A stretch of DNA of 64,000 nucleotides from Bacteroidaceae bacterium. GTDB lineage: Bacteria > Bacteroidota > Bacteroidia > Bacteroidales > Bacteroidaceae. Positions 1-8,961 of the stretch are shown piece after piece; position 1 is the stretch's first letter, and each line of letters starts with the position of its first letter. Made by a program: the position numbers and the translations under genes. The stretch is from assembly GCA_011959205.1 (NCBI GenBank), contig BLLV01000007.1, positions 1-64,000 on the forward strand, written 5' to 3'. The notes under the pieces were generated by a model, which made no database searches, was not told where the DNA came from, and saw only the letters and a program-made list of their open reading frames with translations.

Positions 1-54
1 GTCGAAAGACAGCAGATTTACAGTCTGCCCCATTTGGCCACTCTGGTATTTGCC
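1..54 (-). tRNA. tRNA-Tyr (GTA), 3' part cut by window edge
   Basis: Read on the minus strand, a 7-nt acceptor strand starting near 54 is followed by a D arm containing GTGGCCAAATGG, then a 5-bp anticodon stem (GCAGA/TCTGC) around the loop CTGTAAA. The anticodon GTA (19-21) specifies tyrosine. The extended sequence after the anticodon stem (TGTCTTTCGAC) fits the start of the long class II variable arm of bacterial tRNA-Tyr. The T arm and 3' acceptor strand lie outside the window. Confidence 0.9.
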
Positions 55-166
55 CATTCGCTTTTAAGATTCTATCTCAATTCTCTCATTGAGTAGGTTT
101 GTTTCTCAATTGCGATGCAAAGGTACGGCTTTTTTTTGAATATGCAAATTCTACAAGAACTTTTTT

Positions 167-673
167 TCAAAAAATCTGCGTTTTATGTAATTTCTGCTTA
201 AAATCGAGCATTTTGATGGCGGTTATTGCACATTCATCCCCTTTATTACCTAATTTCCCGCCCGCACGATCTTCGGCTTGTTGCATGGTGTTGGTGGTAA
301 TCAAACCATAGATTACAGGAATATCTCCCTCGGCATTCAGTTGGGCGATACCTTGGGTGGTACCGGCACATACATAGTCAAAGTGCGGAGTATCGCCACG
401 AACTACGCAACCTATTGCAATCACTGCGTCTACTTTTCCACTTTTTATCATTTGTGCAGAACCGAAAGTCAGTTCAAAACTGCCGGGTACTGTTTGTACT
501 AAAATATTTTTATCTTTTGCGCCATGTTTCTTTAAGGTACTTATGGCTCCTTCCAATAGGGGGCCGGTAATGTTATTGTTCCATTCGGATACTACGATAC
601 CGAAACGCATATTTTCTGCATTAGGAACTGAATTGAAATCGTAATCAGATAAGTTATGATACGCTGTTGCCAT
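167..673 (-). CDS. ribH: 6,7-dimethyl-8-ribityllumazine synthase
   Basis: This enzyme condenses 5-amino-6-ribitylaminouracil with 3,4-dihydroxybutanone 4-phosphate in the penultimate step of riboflavin synthesis. The 168-residue length is normal. Family motifs are visible: the substrate-binding Trp-Asn near residues 31-32, PGSFEL at 63-68, and the [14 protein letters not shown] block at 88-101, with the catalytic His at about 97. It stands apart from other riboflavin genes and is the first gene downstream of the TPR gene on the same strand. The two are separated by a strong hairpin (704-741), so it probably has its own promoter. Confidence 0.95.
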   Translation of the reverse strand: MATAYHNLSDYDFNSVPNAENMRFGIVVSEWNNNITGPLLEGAISTLKKHGAKDKNILVQTVPGSFELTFGSAQMIKSGKVDAVIAIGCVVRGDTPHFDYVCAGTTQGIAQLNAEGDIPVIYGLITTNTMQQAEDRAGGKLGNKGDECAITAIKMLDFKQKLHKTQIF

Positions 674-703
674 TGTTTTTTAGTTTTAGTGGTTTAATAA
701 AAG

Positions 704-741
704 AAAGAGGTTATCTGTACACAGGTGCAGACAACCTCTTT
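704..741 (-). terminator. Rho-independent-like hairpin after the TPR gene
   Basis: Arms of 14 bp (704-717 and 728-741, one mismatch) enclose a 10-nt loop. On the minus strand the hairpin is followed by CTTTTATT. It lies between the stop of the TPR gene and the start of ribH and would end transcription of the TPR gene. Confidence 0.6.
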
Positions 742-765
742 ATATCATTAAGGTATATTCTTTTC

Positions 766-1443
766 TTATTTGATGGATGCACGTTCGATGTACTTATCAA
801 TGTCCATTGACTGGTAAGAATTGAAGTATTTTTCTTTCACCAAAGTGTATGCTTTAACGGCTTCACTATTCTTGCCCAACTTTTCGAACAATTGACCAGC
901 TTGGATCAAATAGATAGGACTCAATGCCTGGCTGTCTGCTTTATCCGCTGCTTTCAGCAAAGTTCCTGCAGCTTTGTCCAATTGTCCCATTTCAGCATAA
1001 CAGTTACCGATAGTTCCCAAAATGGCAGGGCTCACCAGCTGGTCTTTAGCGCTGAATTTATCCAGATATTTCACTGCATCTTCATATTTACCCAACTGTG
1101 CATAGCAGATACCTGCATAAGCATTGGCCAAATTACCAGCAGCGGTTCCACTGAATTCATCTGCTACTTTCAGAAAACCCTTGTAACCGATACTGTCACC
1201 ATTCAATGCGGTTTCAAAGTTATCAGCTCCGAAATATTGTTCTCCTTTAAATAAAGCTTCTGATGCTTTTACTTCATTGGGGTCAGAAATAAAATGCTTA
1301 TATCCCATGAAACCAGCTATGATAATCACTACTGCTGCAATAGTTCCAAGGATTCTTCCTTTGTACTTGATAAGGAATGCTTCTGAGGTACTCAGTGCTT
1401 CTTCCATATCTAATGGGTCCTGAGTGTGTTTTTGTTCTGCCAT
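766..1443 (-). CDS. Membrane-anchored tetratricopeptide-repeat protein
   Basis: A 225-residue protein with a short cytoplasmic tail, one transmembrane segment at about residues 31-48, and TPR-like helical repeats after it (for example AGNLANAYAGICYAQLGKYE and GTIGNCYAEMGQLDKAAGTL). The layout resembles the YfgM/ancillary SecYEG family: an N-terminal anchor with a periplasmic TPR domain acting in envelope protein handling. That role is inference from architecture only. The start at 1443 (MAEQKH) is preferred. A start at 1494 would add 17 Lys/Asn-rich residues that look like leader sequence. The gene is divergent from recF. Confidence 0.75.
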   Translation of the reverse strand: MAEQKHTQDPLDMEEALSTSEAFLIKYKGRILGTIAAVVIIIAGFMGYKHFISDPNEVKASEALFKGEQYFGADNFETALNGDSIGYKGFLKVADEFSGTAAGNLANAYAGICYAQLGKYEDAVKYLDKFSAKDQLVSPAILGTIGNCYAEMGQLDKAAGTLLKAADKADSQALSPIYLIQAGQLFEKLGKNSEAVKAYTLVKEKYFNSYQSMDIDKYIERASIK

Positions 1444-1595
1444 TTTTATATTTACTTTTTTATTATTTTTCGGATATTCTTTTTCGGTCAGCAAAAGTAG
1501 TTCATTTCTATGTATTAATGAAATTTACGGGCATATTTTTTTAGTTTTTCCCGTTTTTATCTCTAATTTTGTATCCTCAATTAAATAGAAGTTCT

Positions 1596-2711
1596 ATGAT
1601 ACTGAAACGCATCTCGATATTGAATTATAAAAATCTGGAGCAGGCGGAATTGGAATTCTCGCCGAAGATGAATTGTTTTATCGGACAAAACGGTATGGGG
1701 AAGACAAATTTGCTGGATGCGGTTTATTATCTTTCTTTTTGTAAGAGTGCCACTAATCCTATTGATTCGCAAAATATCCGTCATGAAGGAGAATTCTTTG
1801 TAATTCAGGGTTTCTATGAAACAGACCAAGGTGAGCCGGAAGAGGTATATTGTGGATTGAAACGTCGTCAGAAAAAGCAATTCAAGCGGAATAAAAAGGA
1901 ATATAACCGTTTATCGGATCATATTGGCTTTATTCCCCTTGTAATGGTGTCTCCTGCTGATGCGGAGCTGATTGCAGGAGGTAGTGACGGGCGCCGTCGT
2001 TTTATGGATGTGGTGATATCGCAATATGATAAGGAATATTTGGATGCGCTGATACGTTATAATAAAGCATTGACGCAGCGTAATGCTTTGTTGAAATCGG
2101 AACAGGAATTCGATGAGGAATTAATGCTGGTATGGGAGGAGATGATGGCATCTGCGGGTGAGGTCGTCTTTAAGAAGCGTAGTGAGTTTATTGCTGAGTT
2201 TATACCTACTTTCCAGTCTTTTTATTCTTATATCTCTCAAGATAAAGAGAAAGTGAATCTGGCGTATGAATCTCATGCTATGAGTGGGGGATTGCTGGAT
2301 ATTATCAAGGAGAGCCGTCGGCGCGACCGTGTAATGGGATATTCGTTGAAGGGAGTTCATAAAGATGACTTGATTATGCAGTTGGGGGATTTTCCGATAA
2401 AGCGGGAGGGGTCACAAGGGCAGAACAAAACTTATCTTATCGCCTTGAAATTGGCTCAATTTGATTTTCTGAAGAAAACAGGCAGCAACACCACTCCTTT
2501 GTTGCTGTTGGATGATATTTTTGATAAACTGGATGCTTTCCGTGTGGAACAGATTGTAAAACTGGTAGCCGGAGACAGTTTCGGACAGATTTTCATTACG
2601 GATACCAACCGGGATCATCTGGATAAGATATTGAAGAAGATAGAGAGGGAATATAGGGTTTTTGCCGTGGAGAACGGAGGCGTGACAGAAAGAAAGGAAG
2701 TGATTAAATGA
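1596..2711 (+). CDS. recF: DNA replication and repair protein RecF
   Basis: RecF is an SMC-like ATPase that loads RecA at single-strand gaps. The 371-residue product has Walker A GQNGMGKT at residues 30-37, the RecF signature region around SQGQNKTYLIALKLAQ, and a Walker B PLLLLDDIFDKLD near residue 300. The ATG at 1596 (MILKRISILNYKNLE) matches the usual RecF start. The TTG at 1569 is less likely. A Bacteroides -7 box (TAATTTTG, 1564-1571) lies just upstream, but no clear -33 element is present. The stop overlaps the next start by 4 nt (ATGA), so the two genes are translationally coupled. Confidence 0.95.
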   Translation: MILKRISILNYKNLEQAELEFSPKMNCFIGQNGMGKTNLLDAVYYLSFCKSATNPIDSQNIRHEGEFFVIQGFYETDQGEPEEVYCGLKRRQKKQFKRNKKEYNRLSDHIGFIPLVMVSPADAELIAGGSDGRRRFMDVVISQYDKEYLDALIRYNKALTQRNALLKSEQEFDEELMLVWEEMMASAGEVVFKKRSEFIAEFIPTFQSFYSYISQDKEKVNLAYESHAMSGGLLDIIKESRRRDRVMGYSLKGVHKDDLIMQLGDFPIKREGSQGQNKTYLIALKLAQFDFLKKTGSNTTPLLLLDDIFDKLDAFRVEQIVKLVAGDSFGQIFITDTNRDHLDKILKKIEREYRVFAVENGGVTERKEVIK

Positions 2712-2998
2712 AACGTAATGATGCGGAACAAATAGGGGAAATGGTCCGGAAGTTCTTCCGGCAGAATGCTTTGGAGGCACCACTGAACGAGTATCGTCTG
2801 ATACAGGCGTGGAAAGATGTGGTGGGGCCTGCCATTACTAAATATACGAGTAATCTTTATATCAAGAACCAGATACTTTATGTGCATCTCACTTCGTCCG
2901 TGCTTCGTCAGGAGTTGATGATGGGGCGTGATTTATTGGTGAAGAATCTGAATAAACAAGTAGGGGCACAAGTGATAGTCAATATTATTTTCCGTTAA
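2708..2998 (+). CDS. DUF721 (DciA-like) protein
   Basis: A 96-residue protein of the DUF721 family. In other bacteria DciA members of this family load the replicative helicase DnaB. Seen here are the conserved W-K-D-V-V-G block near residues 35-41 and a hydrophobic LYVHLTSSVLRQEL segment near 58-71, typical of the fold. It overlaps recF by 4 nt, and recF-DUF721 pairs are common in Bacteroidetes, which fits a joint role in replication and repair. Loader activity in this organism is inference. Confidence 0.85.
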   Translation: MKRNDAEQIGEMVRKFFRQNALEAPLNEYRLIQAWKDVVGPAITKYTSNLYIKNQILYVHLTSSVLRQELMMGRDLLVKNLNKQVGAQVIVNIIFR

Positions 2999-3061
2999 CT
3001 TGTTGGTATTCAATTTGCTCCTTTGGTCGTTCCGAAGGTTCTTGTGCTACTTTCTTTTAAA

Positions 3062-3107
3062 TGCGAATTTTACGAATTTTCTTTTATCTTTTTCGTAAAA
3101 ATTCGCA
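3062..3107. terminator. Hairpin between convergent genes
   Basis: Arms 3062-3076 and 3092-3107 (TGCGAATTTTACGAA against its complement with one bulged base) enclose a T-rich loop. It lies between the convergent DUF721 gene and the cyclo-ligase gene and can act on both transcripts. Confidence 0.6.
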
Positions 3108-3155
3108 CTTAAAAAGAGGTTTCAAGTTATGGAGCAGTTCTTATCACGATAGAAT

Positions 3156-3707
3156 CTATTTCAGCATTCCATTTTCTGTCCAGACTTCATCCATCACCCG
3201 ATCGAAAGGTTCAACAGGTATTTTCTCGCTTACTTGGAAGTCATAGCATATACCTATATTATAGGAATGAAGAAGAGGCAGTAATTTGTCATAATATCCT
3301 TTTCCTCTTCCCAACCGGTTGCCTCGGGCATCAAAAGAAACACCCGGTATAATGGCGAGGTCTATCTTCTCATACGCTGTAAATGCTTCTCCCGTCGGTT
3401 CCTCTATGTGATAAGCCTCACCGGTTTTCAGGTTTTGCCTGCCTGTATAAATACGAAGTTCCAACTCATCTCCTTTGACTACCGGCAGCAAAACTGTTTT
3501 CTGCCGGTGCCATTTTTCAACGAAGTCATGTGTCTGTACTTCATCATCTAATGAATAATAGAGCAAAACGGTACGGGCCGATGCAAACTTGGGATGCTGT
3601 TCCAGTTTCTCAAGCAAAGCAGCGGACTTCGTTATTAATTCGGTGATGCCGTGACGGCGCTTTTCTTGCGCTATCTGCTTGCGCAGTTGTTTTTTTAGTT
3701 CCTTCAT
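3156..3707 (-). CDS. 5-formyltetrahydrofolate cyclo-ligase
   Basis: This enzyme converts 5-formyl-THF to 5,10-methenyl-THF with ATP and so recycles a dead-end folate. The 183-residue product has the basic N-terminus typical of the family (MKELKKQLRKQIAQEKRR), an AIIPGVSFD segment, and the phosphate-binding motif GRLGRGKGYYDKLL in the C-terminal third. The start at 3707 lies 98 nt inside the end of the upstream protease gene in another frame. The only later Met lies in the C-terminal part, and the N-terminal residues match the family, so the long overlap appears real. Confidence 0.92.
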   Translation of the reverse strand: MKELKKQLRKQIAQEKRRHGITELITKSAALLEKLEQHPKFASARTVLLYYSLDDEVQTHDFVEKWHRQKTVLLPVVKGDELELRIYTGRQNLKTGEAYHIEEPTGEAFTAYEKIDLAIIPGVSFDARGNRLGRGKGYYDKLLPLLHSYNIGICYDFQVSEKIPVEPFDRVMDEVWTENGMLK

Positions 3708-5358
3708 CGCTTACTTTCGGTTCTATGGGTTGTTCGGGAGCTTTGGGAAATGATTCACCTTTATCCAATACTTCCAATGCTTTGAGGACAGTCTTGTCGC
3801 TCTTGTTCAAGTATTCTATATAAGCTTCCATGCCCAGCATGTTATAAATGATGTTTCCGTATAAATTTGTTTCAAACAGTTTCTGTGATTTATACATCAA
3901 TATGTTGCGACGTTTTAGCCCTTTGTTCTCAGCGAAACGGGCGAATTGTTCCAAAATATTCTGATGCTTCAAATATTGCAGCAGGCTTTCCTCTGTTTCA
4001 TATTTTTGCATTTCGGCACGGTGGTTGTCCGTATACTGGAAAGCAAACTGGATGGTCAGTCCGCGATTAACAGCCATGCGATAATAGGAAGTCATGCCGG
4101 TAGTATCCTGTGGTACAAAGATATCGGGCATAATACCTCCACCTCCATATACAGGACGGCCTAAAGAAGTTTCAAAGATTTGGCTTTGATCCTGCTTGAT
4201 ACTGTCTTGTGAGAAAAATTCTCCGTGTTCGTAACGGGTCAGGATATCCATTTCATAATTTGCGTCATTACCTTTTACATACGGTTTCTGTATGCAGCGT
4301 CCTGACGGAGTATAGTAACGGGCAATTGTCAGACGGATGGCTGAACCATCGCTGAAGTCGATAGGTTGTTGTACCAGCCCTTTTCCGAAAGAGCGGCGCC
4401 CGATGATTGTCCCCCGGTCATTGTCTTGGATAGCTCCGGCAAAAATTTCGCTGGCAGAAGCCGAACCTTCGTCCATCAATACGACAATGGGCATTTTCTG
4501 GCTGCTTCCGGTTCCGTTGGATGTATAGTTCTCGCGTGGAGACTTGCGTCCCTGTGTATAAACGATGAGTCTGTTTTTGGGTAAGAATTCGTTTACCATC
4601 TGAATTGCTGCACCCATATATCCACCGGTATTACTGCGTAAGTCGATGACCACTCCTTCGCAGTTTGCCTGATTTAGCTTGGCTAATGAAATCAATAATT
4701 CGGGATAAGTCGTTTCACCGAATTTGTTTACTTTTATGTAACCGAATTTGTCATTCAGCATATAGGCGGCATCTACACTCTTTACCGGTATGTCACCACG
4801 AACAATGGTGAAATGTAAAGTTTCTTTTTCTCCCGGACGAAAAACGCCAAGTTTTACCTCACTGCCTTTGGGACCTTTCAGTCTTTTCATGGATTCATAG
4901 TTGGTGACAATTTTTCCTACAAAGGCACTGTCATCCACTTCTATGATGCGGTCTCCTGCCATCAGACCCACTTTTTCTGATGGTCCGCCTTGGATGACAT
5001 TGTTTACATGGATGGTATCTTGCTGGATGGTAAACTGGATACCGATTCCGCTGAAACTTCCTTTTAAATCAGAATTTACAGCTTCCAGGTCTTTTGCCGG
5101 AATATAAGAAGAGTGGGGGTCCAGCTCACCTAGAATTTGCGGCATAGCATCTTCCACCAGTTCACCCATGTTCACTGTATCTACATATTGGTCGTCAATG
5201 ATACGCAACAATGCATTCAGTTTGTTGGATGAAGTATTAATGATACCTAATTTGTTTCCTGAAAAGTGGTTGGCGTAAAAAGTTCCAATCAATATTCCGG
5301 TTACGATGCTTACTGCAACGATTACCGGCATAAAACGGGATGTTCGATTTTTGCTCAT
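3610..5358 (-). CDS. S41 family C-terminal processing peptidase (Ctp)
   Basis: A periplasmic tail-specific serine protease of 582 residues. An N-terminal membrane anchor or signal (about residues 10-28) is followed by a PDZ domain (about 98-185) and a protease domain with the S41 pattern DEGSASASEIFAGA. The nucleophile Ser is about residue 299, and the general-base Lys is about 326 in SFGKGLVQ. A C-terminal helical extension ends in a Pro/Glu/Lys-rich tail. Family members trim envelope proteins and lytic-enzyme regulators. The last 98 nt also encode the start of the cyclo-ligase, and the tail is low complexity, which may explain tolerance of the overlap. Confidence 0.93.
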   Translation of the reverse strand: MSKNRTSRFMPVIVAVSIVTGILIGTFYANHFSGNKLGIINTSSNKLNALLRIIDDQYVDTVNMGELVEDAMPQILGELDPHSSYIPAKDLEAVNSDLKGSFSGIGIQFTIQQDTIHVNNVIQGGPSEKVGLMAGDRIIEVDDSAFVGKIVTNYESMKRLKGPKGSEVKLGVFRPGEKETLHFTIVRGDIPVKSVDAAYMLNDKFGYIKVNKFGETTYPELLISLAKLNQANCEGVVIDLRSNTGGYMGAAIQMVNEFLPKNRLIVYTQGRKSPRENYTSNGTGSSQKMPIVVLMDEGSASASEIFAGAIQDNDRGTIIGRRSFGKGLVQQPIDFSDGSAIRLTIARYYTPSGRCIQKPYVKGNDANYEMDILTRYEHGEFFSQDSIKQDQSQIFETSLGRPVYGGGGIMPDIFVPQDTTGMTSYYRMAVNRGLTIQFAFQYTDNHRAEMQKYETEESLLQYLKHQNILEQFARFAENKGLKRRNILMYKSQKLFETNLYGNIIYNMLGMEAYIEYLNKSDKTVLKALEVLDKGESFPKAPEQPIEPKVSDEGTKKTTAQADSARKAPSRHHRINNEVRCFA

Positions 5359-5372
5359 ATCTTTATTTGCTA

Positions 5373-5807
5373 TTATTCATTGGGATTGATATAGATTACT
5401 TCAATATTTGCGCGTTTCAATAAATCAAGCCCGTCTTCCAAACGGTATTTTTCTGAGTAAACTACCCGTTTGATTCCTGCTTGGATGATGAGTTTGGCAC
5501 ATTCTATGCAAGGAGATGCGGTGACGTACATGGTTGCTCCGTCACTACTGTTGTTGGTTCGTGCTATTTTGGTGATAGCATTCGCTTCGGCGTGTAGCAC
5601 GTAAGGCTTGGTAACTCCGTTGTCATCTTCGCATACGTTTTCGAATCCTGCGGGAGTCCCATTGTATCCGTCGGAAATGATCATCTTGTCTTTTACGATC
5701 AATGCTCCTACCTGACGGCGTTCACAGTATGAATTTTCCGCCCAAATACTGGCCATGCGGATGTATCGTTTGTCGAGTTTGAGTTGTTTTTCTTCTTTCG
5801 TTTCCAT
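5373..5807 (-). CDS. dCMP / cytidine-type deaminase (ComEB-like)
   Basis: A zinc-dependent deoxycytidylate deaminase of 144 residues that makes dUMP for thymidylate synthesis. The zinc site is complete: HAE at residues 72-74 (His ligand and catalytic Glu) and PCIEC at 99-103 (two Cys ligands). The start at 5807 (METKEEKQLK) is chosen because an upstream extension to 5906 would run into the preceding lipoprotein gene and has no family-like sequence. It lies 14 bp upstream of the S41 protease on the same strand, probably one operon. Confidence 0.92.
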   Translation of the reverse strand: METKEEKQLKLDKRYIRMASIWAENSYCERRQVGALIVKDKMIISDGYNGTPAGFENVCEDDNGVTKPYVLHAEANAITKIARTNNSSDGATMYVTASPCIECAKLIIQAGIKRVVYSEKYRLEDGLDLLKRANIEVIYINPNE

Positions 5808-5811
5808 TATT

Positions 5812-6306
5812 TCAGTCTTGCTTGTTATGTGCAAATTGAATATATGTTTTTTTCCCTTCGGGAGCCAGTAATAAGACATTGCTGTCCCCTTGATAAAATA
5901 TTGCATTATTCAATGCTCCTATAAACTCGTTATTATAGCTTGTTGAAGATGGGGTCTTGGTAAAATTTATGTTTACCGTCTGGTCTTTTCCGTCCGCTTG
6001 CCATGTACCTTCAATCGTTCCATTTTGTATGCCGCCTGTAAAAGTACCATCTGCTTTGAAAGTAATGTTGAAACTATGAATAATATCCAAAGCTTTTCTT
6101 CCTTCGGCTGCCACAGTTTTGTCCGGATTGTGTGCCATTGCATTGTATTTGGGCTCTCCGTTCCGTTTGTCCCAATTGGCTTTACCATAGAAATCCACTA
6201 CATGCCATGTGCCGCTTGCAAAGATTTCCTCTACATCGTCTTCATTGTTGCAACTCCATAAACAGGGGAGCAGCATCAGTATATAAAGAATAGATTTTAG
6301 TCTCAT
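5812..6306 (-). CDS. DUF4847 family lipoprotein
   Basis: A 164-residue protein with a lipoprotein signal peptide (hydrophobic residues 4-16 and lipobox LWSC, Cys at 19). The mature part is lipocalin-like: W-H-V-V-D-F-Y near residue 35 and a ...TFKADGTFTGG...GTW... pattern typical of small beta-barrel lipid or cofactor binders. It matches what I know of the Bacteroides DUF4847 family, which has no established function. Four bases separate it from the deaminase start. Confidence 0.75.
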   Translation of the reverse strand: MRLKSILYILMLLPCLWSCNNEDDVEEIFASGTWHVVDFYGKANWDKRNGEPKYNAMAHNPDKTVAAEGRKALDIIHSFNITFKADGTFTGGIQNGTIEGTWQADGKDQTVNINFTKTPSSTSYNNEFIGALNNAIFYQGDSNVLLLAPEGKKTYIQFAHNKQD

Positions 6307-6319
6307 ATTGTTTTGTTTT

Positions 6320-8362
6320 TTAGTTGGTTATTCCGTTTCTTTTCAGCAAGGCATGGATACTGGGCTCTTGTCCGCGGAAGCGTTTGTAAAGGGTCATCGG
6401 ATGTTCCGTTCCTCCTTTCGAGAGAATATTCTCCCGGAAAGAAGCGGCGACTTCCCGGTTGAAGATTCCTTTTTCCTTGAATAAGGAGAAGGCATCCGCA
6501 TCCAGTACTTCCGCCCATTTATAACTGTAGTATCCGGCAGAATATCCACCCGCCATGATATGTGAGAACTGTACGGACATGCAGGTGTCTTCCACTCCGG
6601 GCAGTACTTGCGCTTTTTTCCATGCTTCTTTTTCATAAGCGCGGACATCTCCGTCGAATGTTTCCCGGCGGGTGTACCATGCCATGTCCAGCAAGCCGAA
6701 ACTTACTTGGCGCAGGCAGGCGTAGGCCACATTGAAATTGGATGCATCTACAATCTTCTGGATCAGTTCGGCAGGAATGGGTTCTCCTGTCTGATAATGT
6801 CTGGCGAATGTATTGAGGAATTCTTTTTCAGTGGCGAAATTTTCCATAATCTGCGATGGAAGTTCCACAAAATCCCAATATACGCTGGTGCCACTCATGG
6901 TTGGATAAGTGGTATTGGCAAACATACCGTGCAAGGCGTGTCCAAACTCGTGTAGGAAAGTATTTACTTCCGAGAAAGTCAGCAATGCCGGTTTTCCTGC
7001 CGATGGTTTGGTAAAGTTCATGGTAACGGATACATGGGGGCGGCTGTTGGCGCCGTTTTCTATCCACTGCTCCTTATAGCTGGTCATCCATGCGCCCGAA
7101 CGTTTTCCGGCTCGGGGGTGGAAATCTGTATAAAGAACCGCCAGGAAACTGCCGTCTTTGTCGAATACTTCATAAGCTTTTACATCGGGATGATAGACCG
7201 GAATTTCTTTATTTTCTTTAAATGTGATGCCATACAGGCGGGTAGCCAGGCCGAATACGCCTTTTTCTACCTGGCTCAGCTCAAAGTAAGGGCGCAGTTC
7301 TTCTTCATTCAGATTGAATTTCTTATTTTTCAGTTTTTCTGAATAATAAGCCCAGTCCCATGGCATCAGCTGGAAATCATCGCCTTCCATTTCGCGTGCC
7401 AATGCTTCAACTTCTGCCACTTCCTTTAGGGCGGCAGGGGTATAGGCATCCAGCAATTGGTTGAGCAGTTTGTATACGGCATCACTGGTTTCGGCCATGC
7501 GCTTTTTCAGTTTATACTCGGCAAAAGTGGAGAATCCCAGTAAATGAGCCAGTTCCATGCGGATGTTTACCAATTGCTTGATGATGTCCACATTGTTGTA
7601 TTCGTTCTCGTGCGTACATTGGGTGTTATAAGCCATATAGACTTCTCTACGCAGTGAGCGGTCGTCACAATACTTCATGAAAGGAACAAAACTGGGAGCA
7701 TCCAATGTAATGATGCTGCCTTCTTTTCCCTTGTCCTTTGCTGTCTGAGCATAACTTTCCAATGAACTTTCGGGCAATCCTTTCAATTGTTTTTCCGTCA
7801 GTGCCAGTTCATAGCTATTCGTTTCTTTCAACAGATTCTGTGAAAAGCGTAAAGTCAATATGCTTAATTCTGTATTCAGTTGGCGGAACTTTTCTTTTGC
7901 CTCACCGGTCAGGTTGGCACCGCTTCTCACAAAACCGTCGTATGTCTTTTGTAGCAGTCGGGTGTCTTCATCTTTCAGCGGCAACTGGTCTTTTTGCTCA
8001 TATACGTCTTTTATACGAGCAAACAGTTTTTCATTCAGACAGATGTTGTTGCTGTGTTCGGACAGCAAGGGCATCATTTTTTCTGCCAGTTTCTGCATCT
8101 CGTCACTAGTCTCAGCACTCATCAAATTGCCAAAAACAGTAGTTACGCGGTCTAGCAGTGCACCCGATTCTTCTAGGGCGACAATGGTGTTTTGGAAAGT
8201 AGGTGCTTCGGGATTATTGACAATTGCGTCAATTTCCTCATTTTGTTCTTTCATTCCTTCCAACAAGGCGGGTTCATAATGTTCTATCCTGATAAGATGG
8301 AACGGAGCCGTGTCATGAGGGGTGTTATAGGGTTTTAAAAATGGATTTTTATTTTCAATCAT
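6320..8362 (-). CDS. M3 family metallopeptidase (peptidyl-dipeptidase Dcp type)
   Basis: A 680-residue zinc oligopeptidase of the M3 family, which degrades short peptides. The zinc motif HEFGHALHGMF lies at about residues 471-481, with HEFGH giving two His ligands and the catalytic Glu. Downstream sequences SGTSVYWDFVELPSQIMENF and the C-terminal HPMTLYKRFRGQEP are typical of Dcp. No signal peptide is visible, which suggests a cytoplasmic enzyme. It ends 13 bp before the DUF4847 gene on the same strand. Confidence 0.93.
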   Translation of the reverse strand: MIENKNPFLKPYNTPHDTAPFHLIRIEHYEPALLEGMKEQNEEIDAIVNNPEAPTFQNTIVALEESGALLDRVTTVFGNLMSAETSDEMQKLAEKMMPLLSEHSNNICLNEKLFARIKDVYEQKDQLPLKDEDTRLLQKTYDGFVRSGANLTGEAKEKFRQLNTELSILTLRFSQNLLKETNSYELALTEKQLKGLPESSLESYAQTAKDKGKEGSIITLDAPSFVPFMKYCDDRSLRREVYMAYNTQCTHENEYNNVDIIKQLVNIRMELAHLLGFSTFAEYKLKKRMAETSDAVYKLLNQLLDAYTPAALKEVAEVEALAREMEGDDFQLMPWDWAYYSEKLKNKKFNLNEEELRPYFELSQVEKGVFGLATRLYGITFKENKEIPVYHPDVKAYEVFDKDGSFLAVLYTDFHPRAGKRSGAWMTSYKEQWIENGANSRPHVSVTMNFTKPSAGKPALLTFSEVNTFLHEFGHALHGMFANTTYPTMSGTSVYWDFVELPSQIMENFATEKEFLNTFARHYQTGEPIPAELIQKIVDASNFNVAYACLRQVSFGLLDMAWYTRRETFDGDVRAYEKEAWKKAQVLPGVEDTCMSVQFSHIMAGGYSAGYYSYKWAEVLDADAFSLFKEKGIFNREVAASFRENILSKGGTEHPMTLYKRFRGQEPSIHALLKRNGITN

Positions 8363-8742
8363 AGCGTTGTTTTATTTAATTTACAAAGTTGCTAAAAAAA
8401 AATATCACTATCCTCATTCTATTTGCTTATTTAACAAAGTATATTAAATAGTTAGGTTAAAAATAAAAAAAACTGTCCCAAAAGGATACTTTCTTTTTTA
8501 TGTAGCCTGTTCTTCATCCATTTTTATTCTTAAACTATCTTTGTTCTTCTCAATAATTTCTCTTCGAAAAGTCGTCCTGTTTTATTTTCTCCCATCCCTT
8601 TTAAACCAAGGTATTTGGGAACCACGATGGATAAATGGCTTTTAAAAAGTTATAAAGATCATCCGTACAAGTAAGATGAAGGAATAGCAAGCTTCAAGCG
8701 TTAAACTGTAATGTTCTGATTGTTTTTGCAGGATGTAACCAA

Positions 8743-8784
8743 AGTTCCAACCTGACGGAACTGGAGTTCCAACCTGATGGAACT
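8743..8784. repeat. Two tandem 20-bp dyads
   Basis: AGTTCCAACCTGACGGAACT (8743-8762) and the same sequence with one C-to-T change (8765-8784) are repeated with a 22-bp period. Each copy is itself an inverted repeat with 6-bp arms and an 8-bp spacer. Confidence 0.85.
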
Positions 8785-8910
8785 TATTGAAACTCCTCAT
8801 CTTTTCGCTCATCCGACCGTATGAATGGCATCCTTCGTCCTTTAGCAATAAAGTAACACTACTAAAAAAGAACGGTACAGCAATGACACGAAACAAAAAA
8901 AATGAGGAAA

Positions 8911-8961
8911 GGTGGTGGCAGCAGCCTTTTTGAATACATAAAATAATGTGCTGCCACCACC
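8911..8961. repeat. 13-bp perfect inverted repeat
   Basis: GGTGGTGGCAGCA (8911-8923) is repeated inverted at 8949-8961, leaving a 25-nt loop. The arms lie inside the wider 8617-8990 inverted pair. Confidence 0.85.

Noticed and set aside
8642..8896. 84-codon minus-strand frame in the gene-free region
   Set aside because: It runs through the palindromic tandem repeats, has no recognisable sequence and no ribosome-binding or promoter signal.
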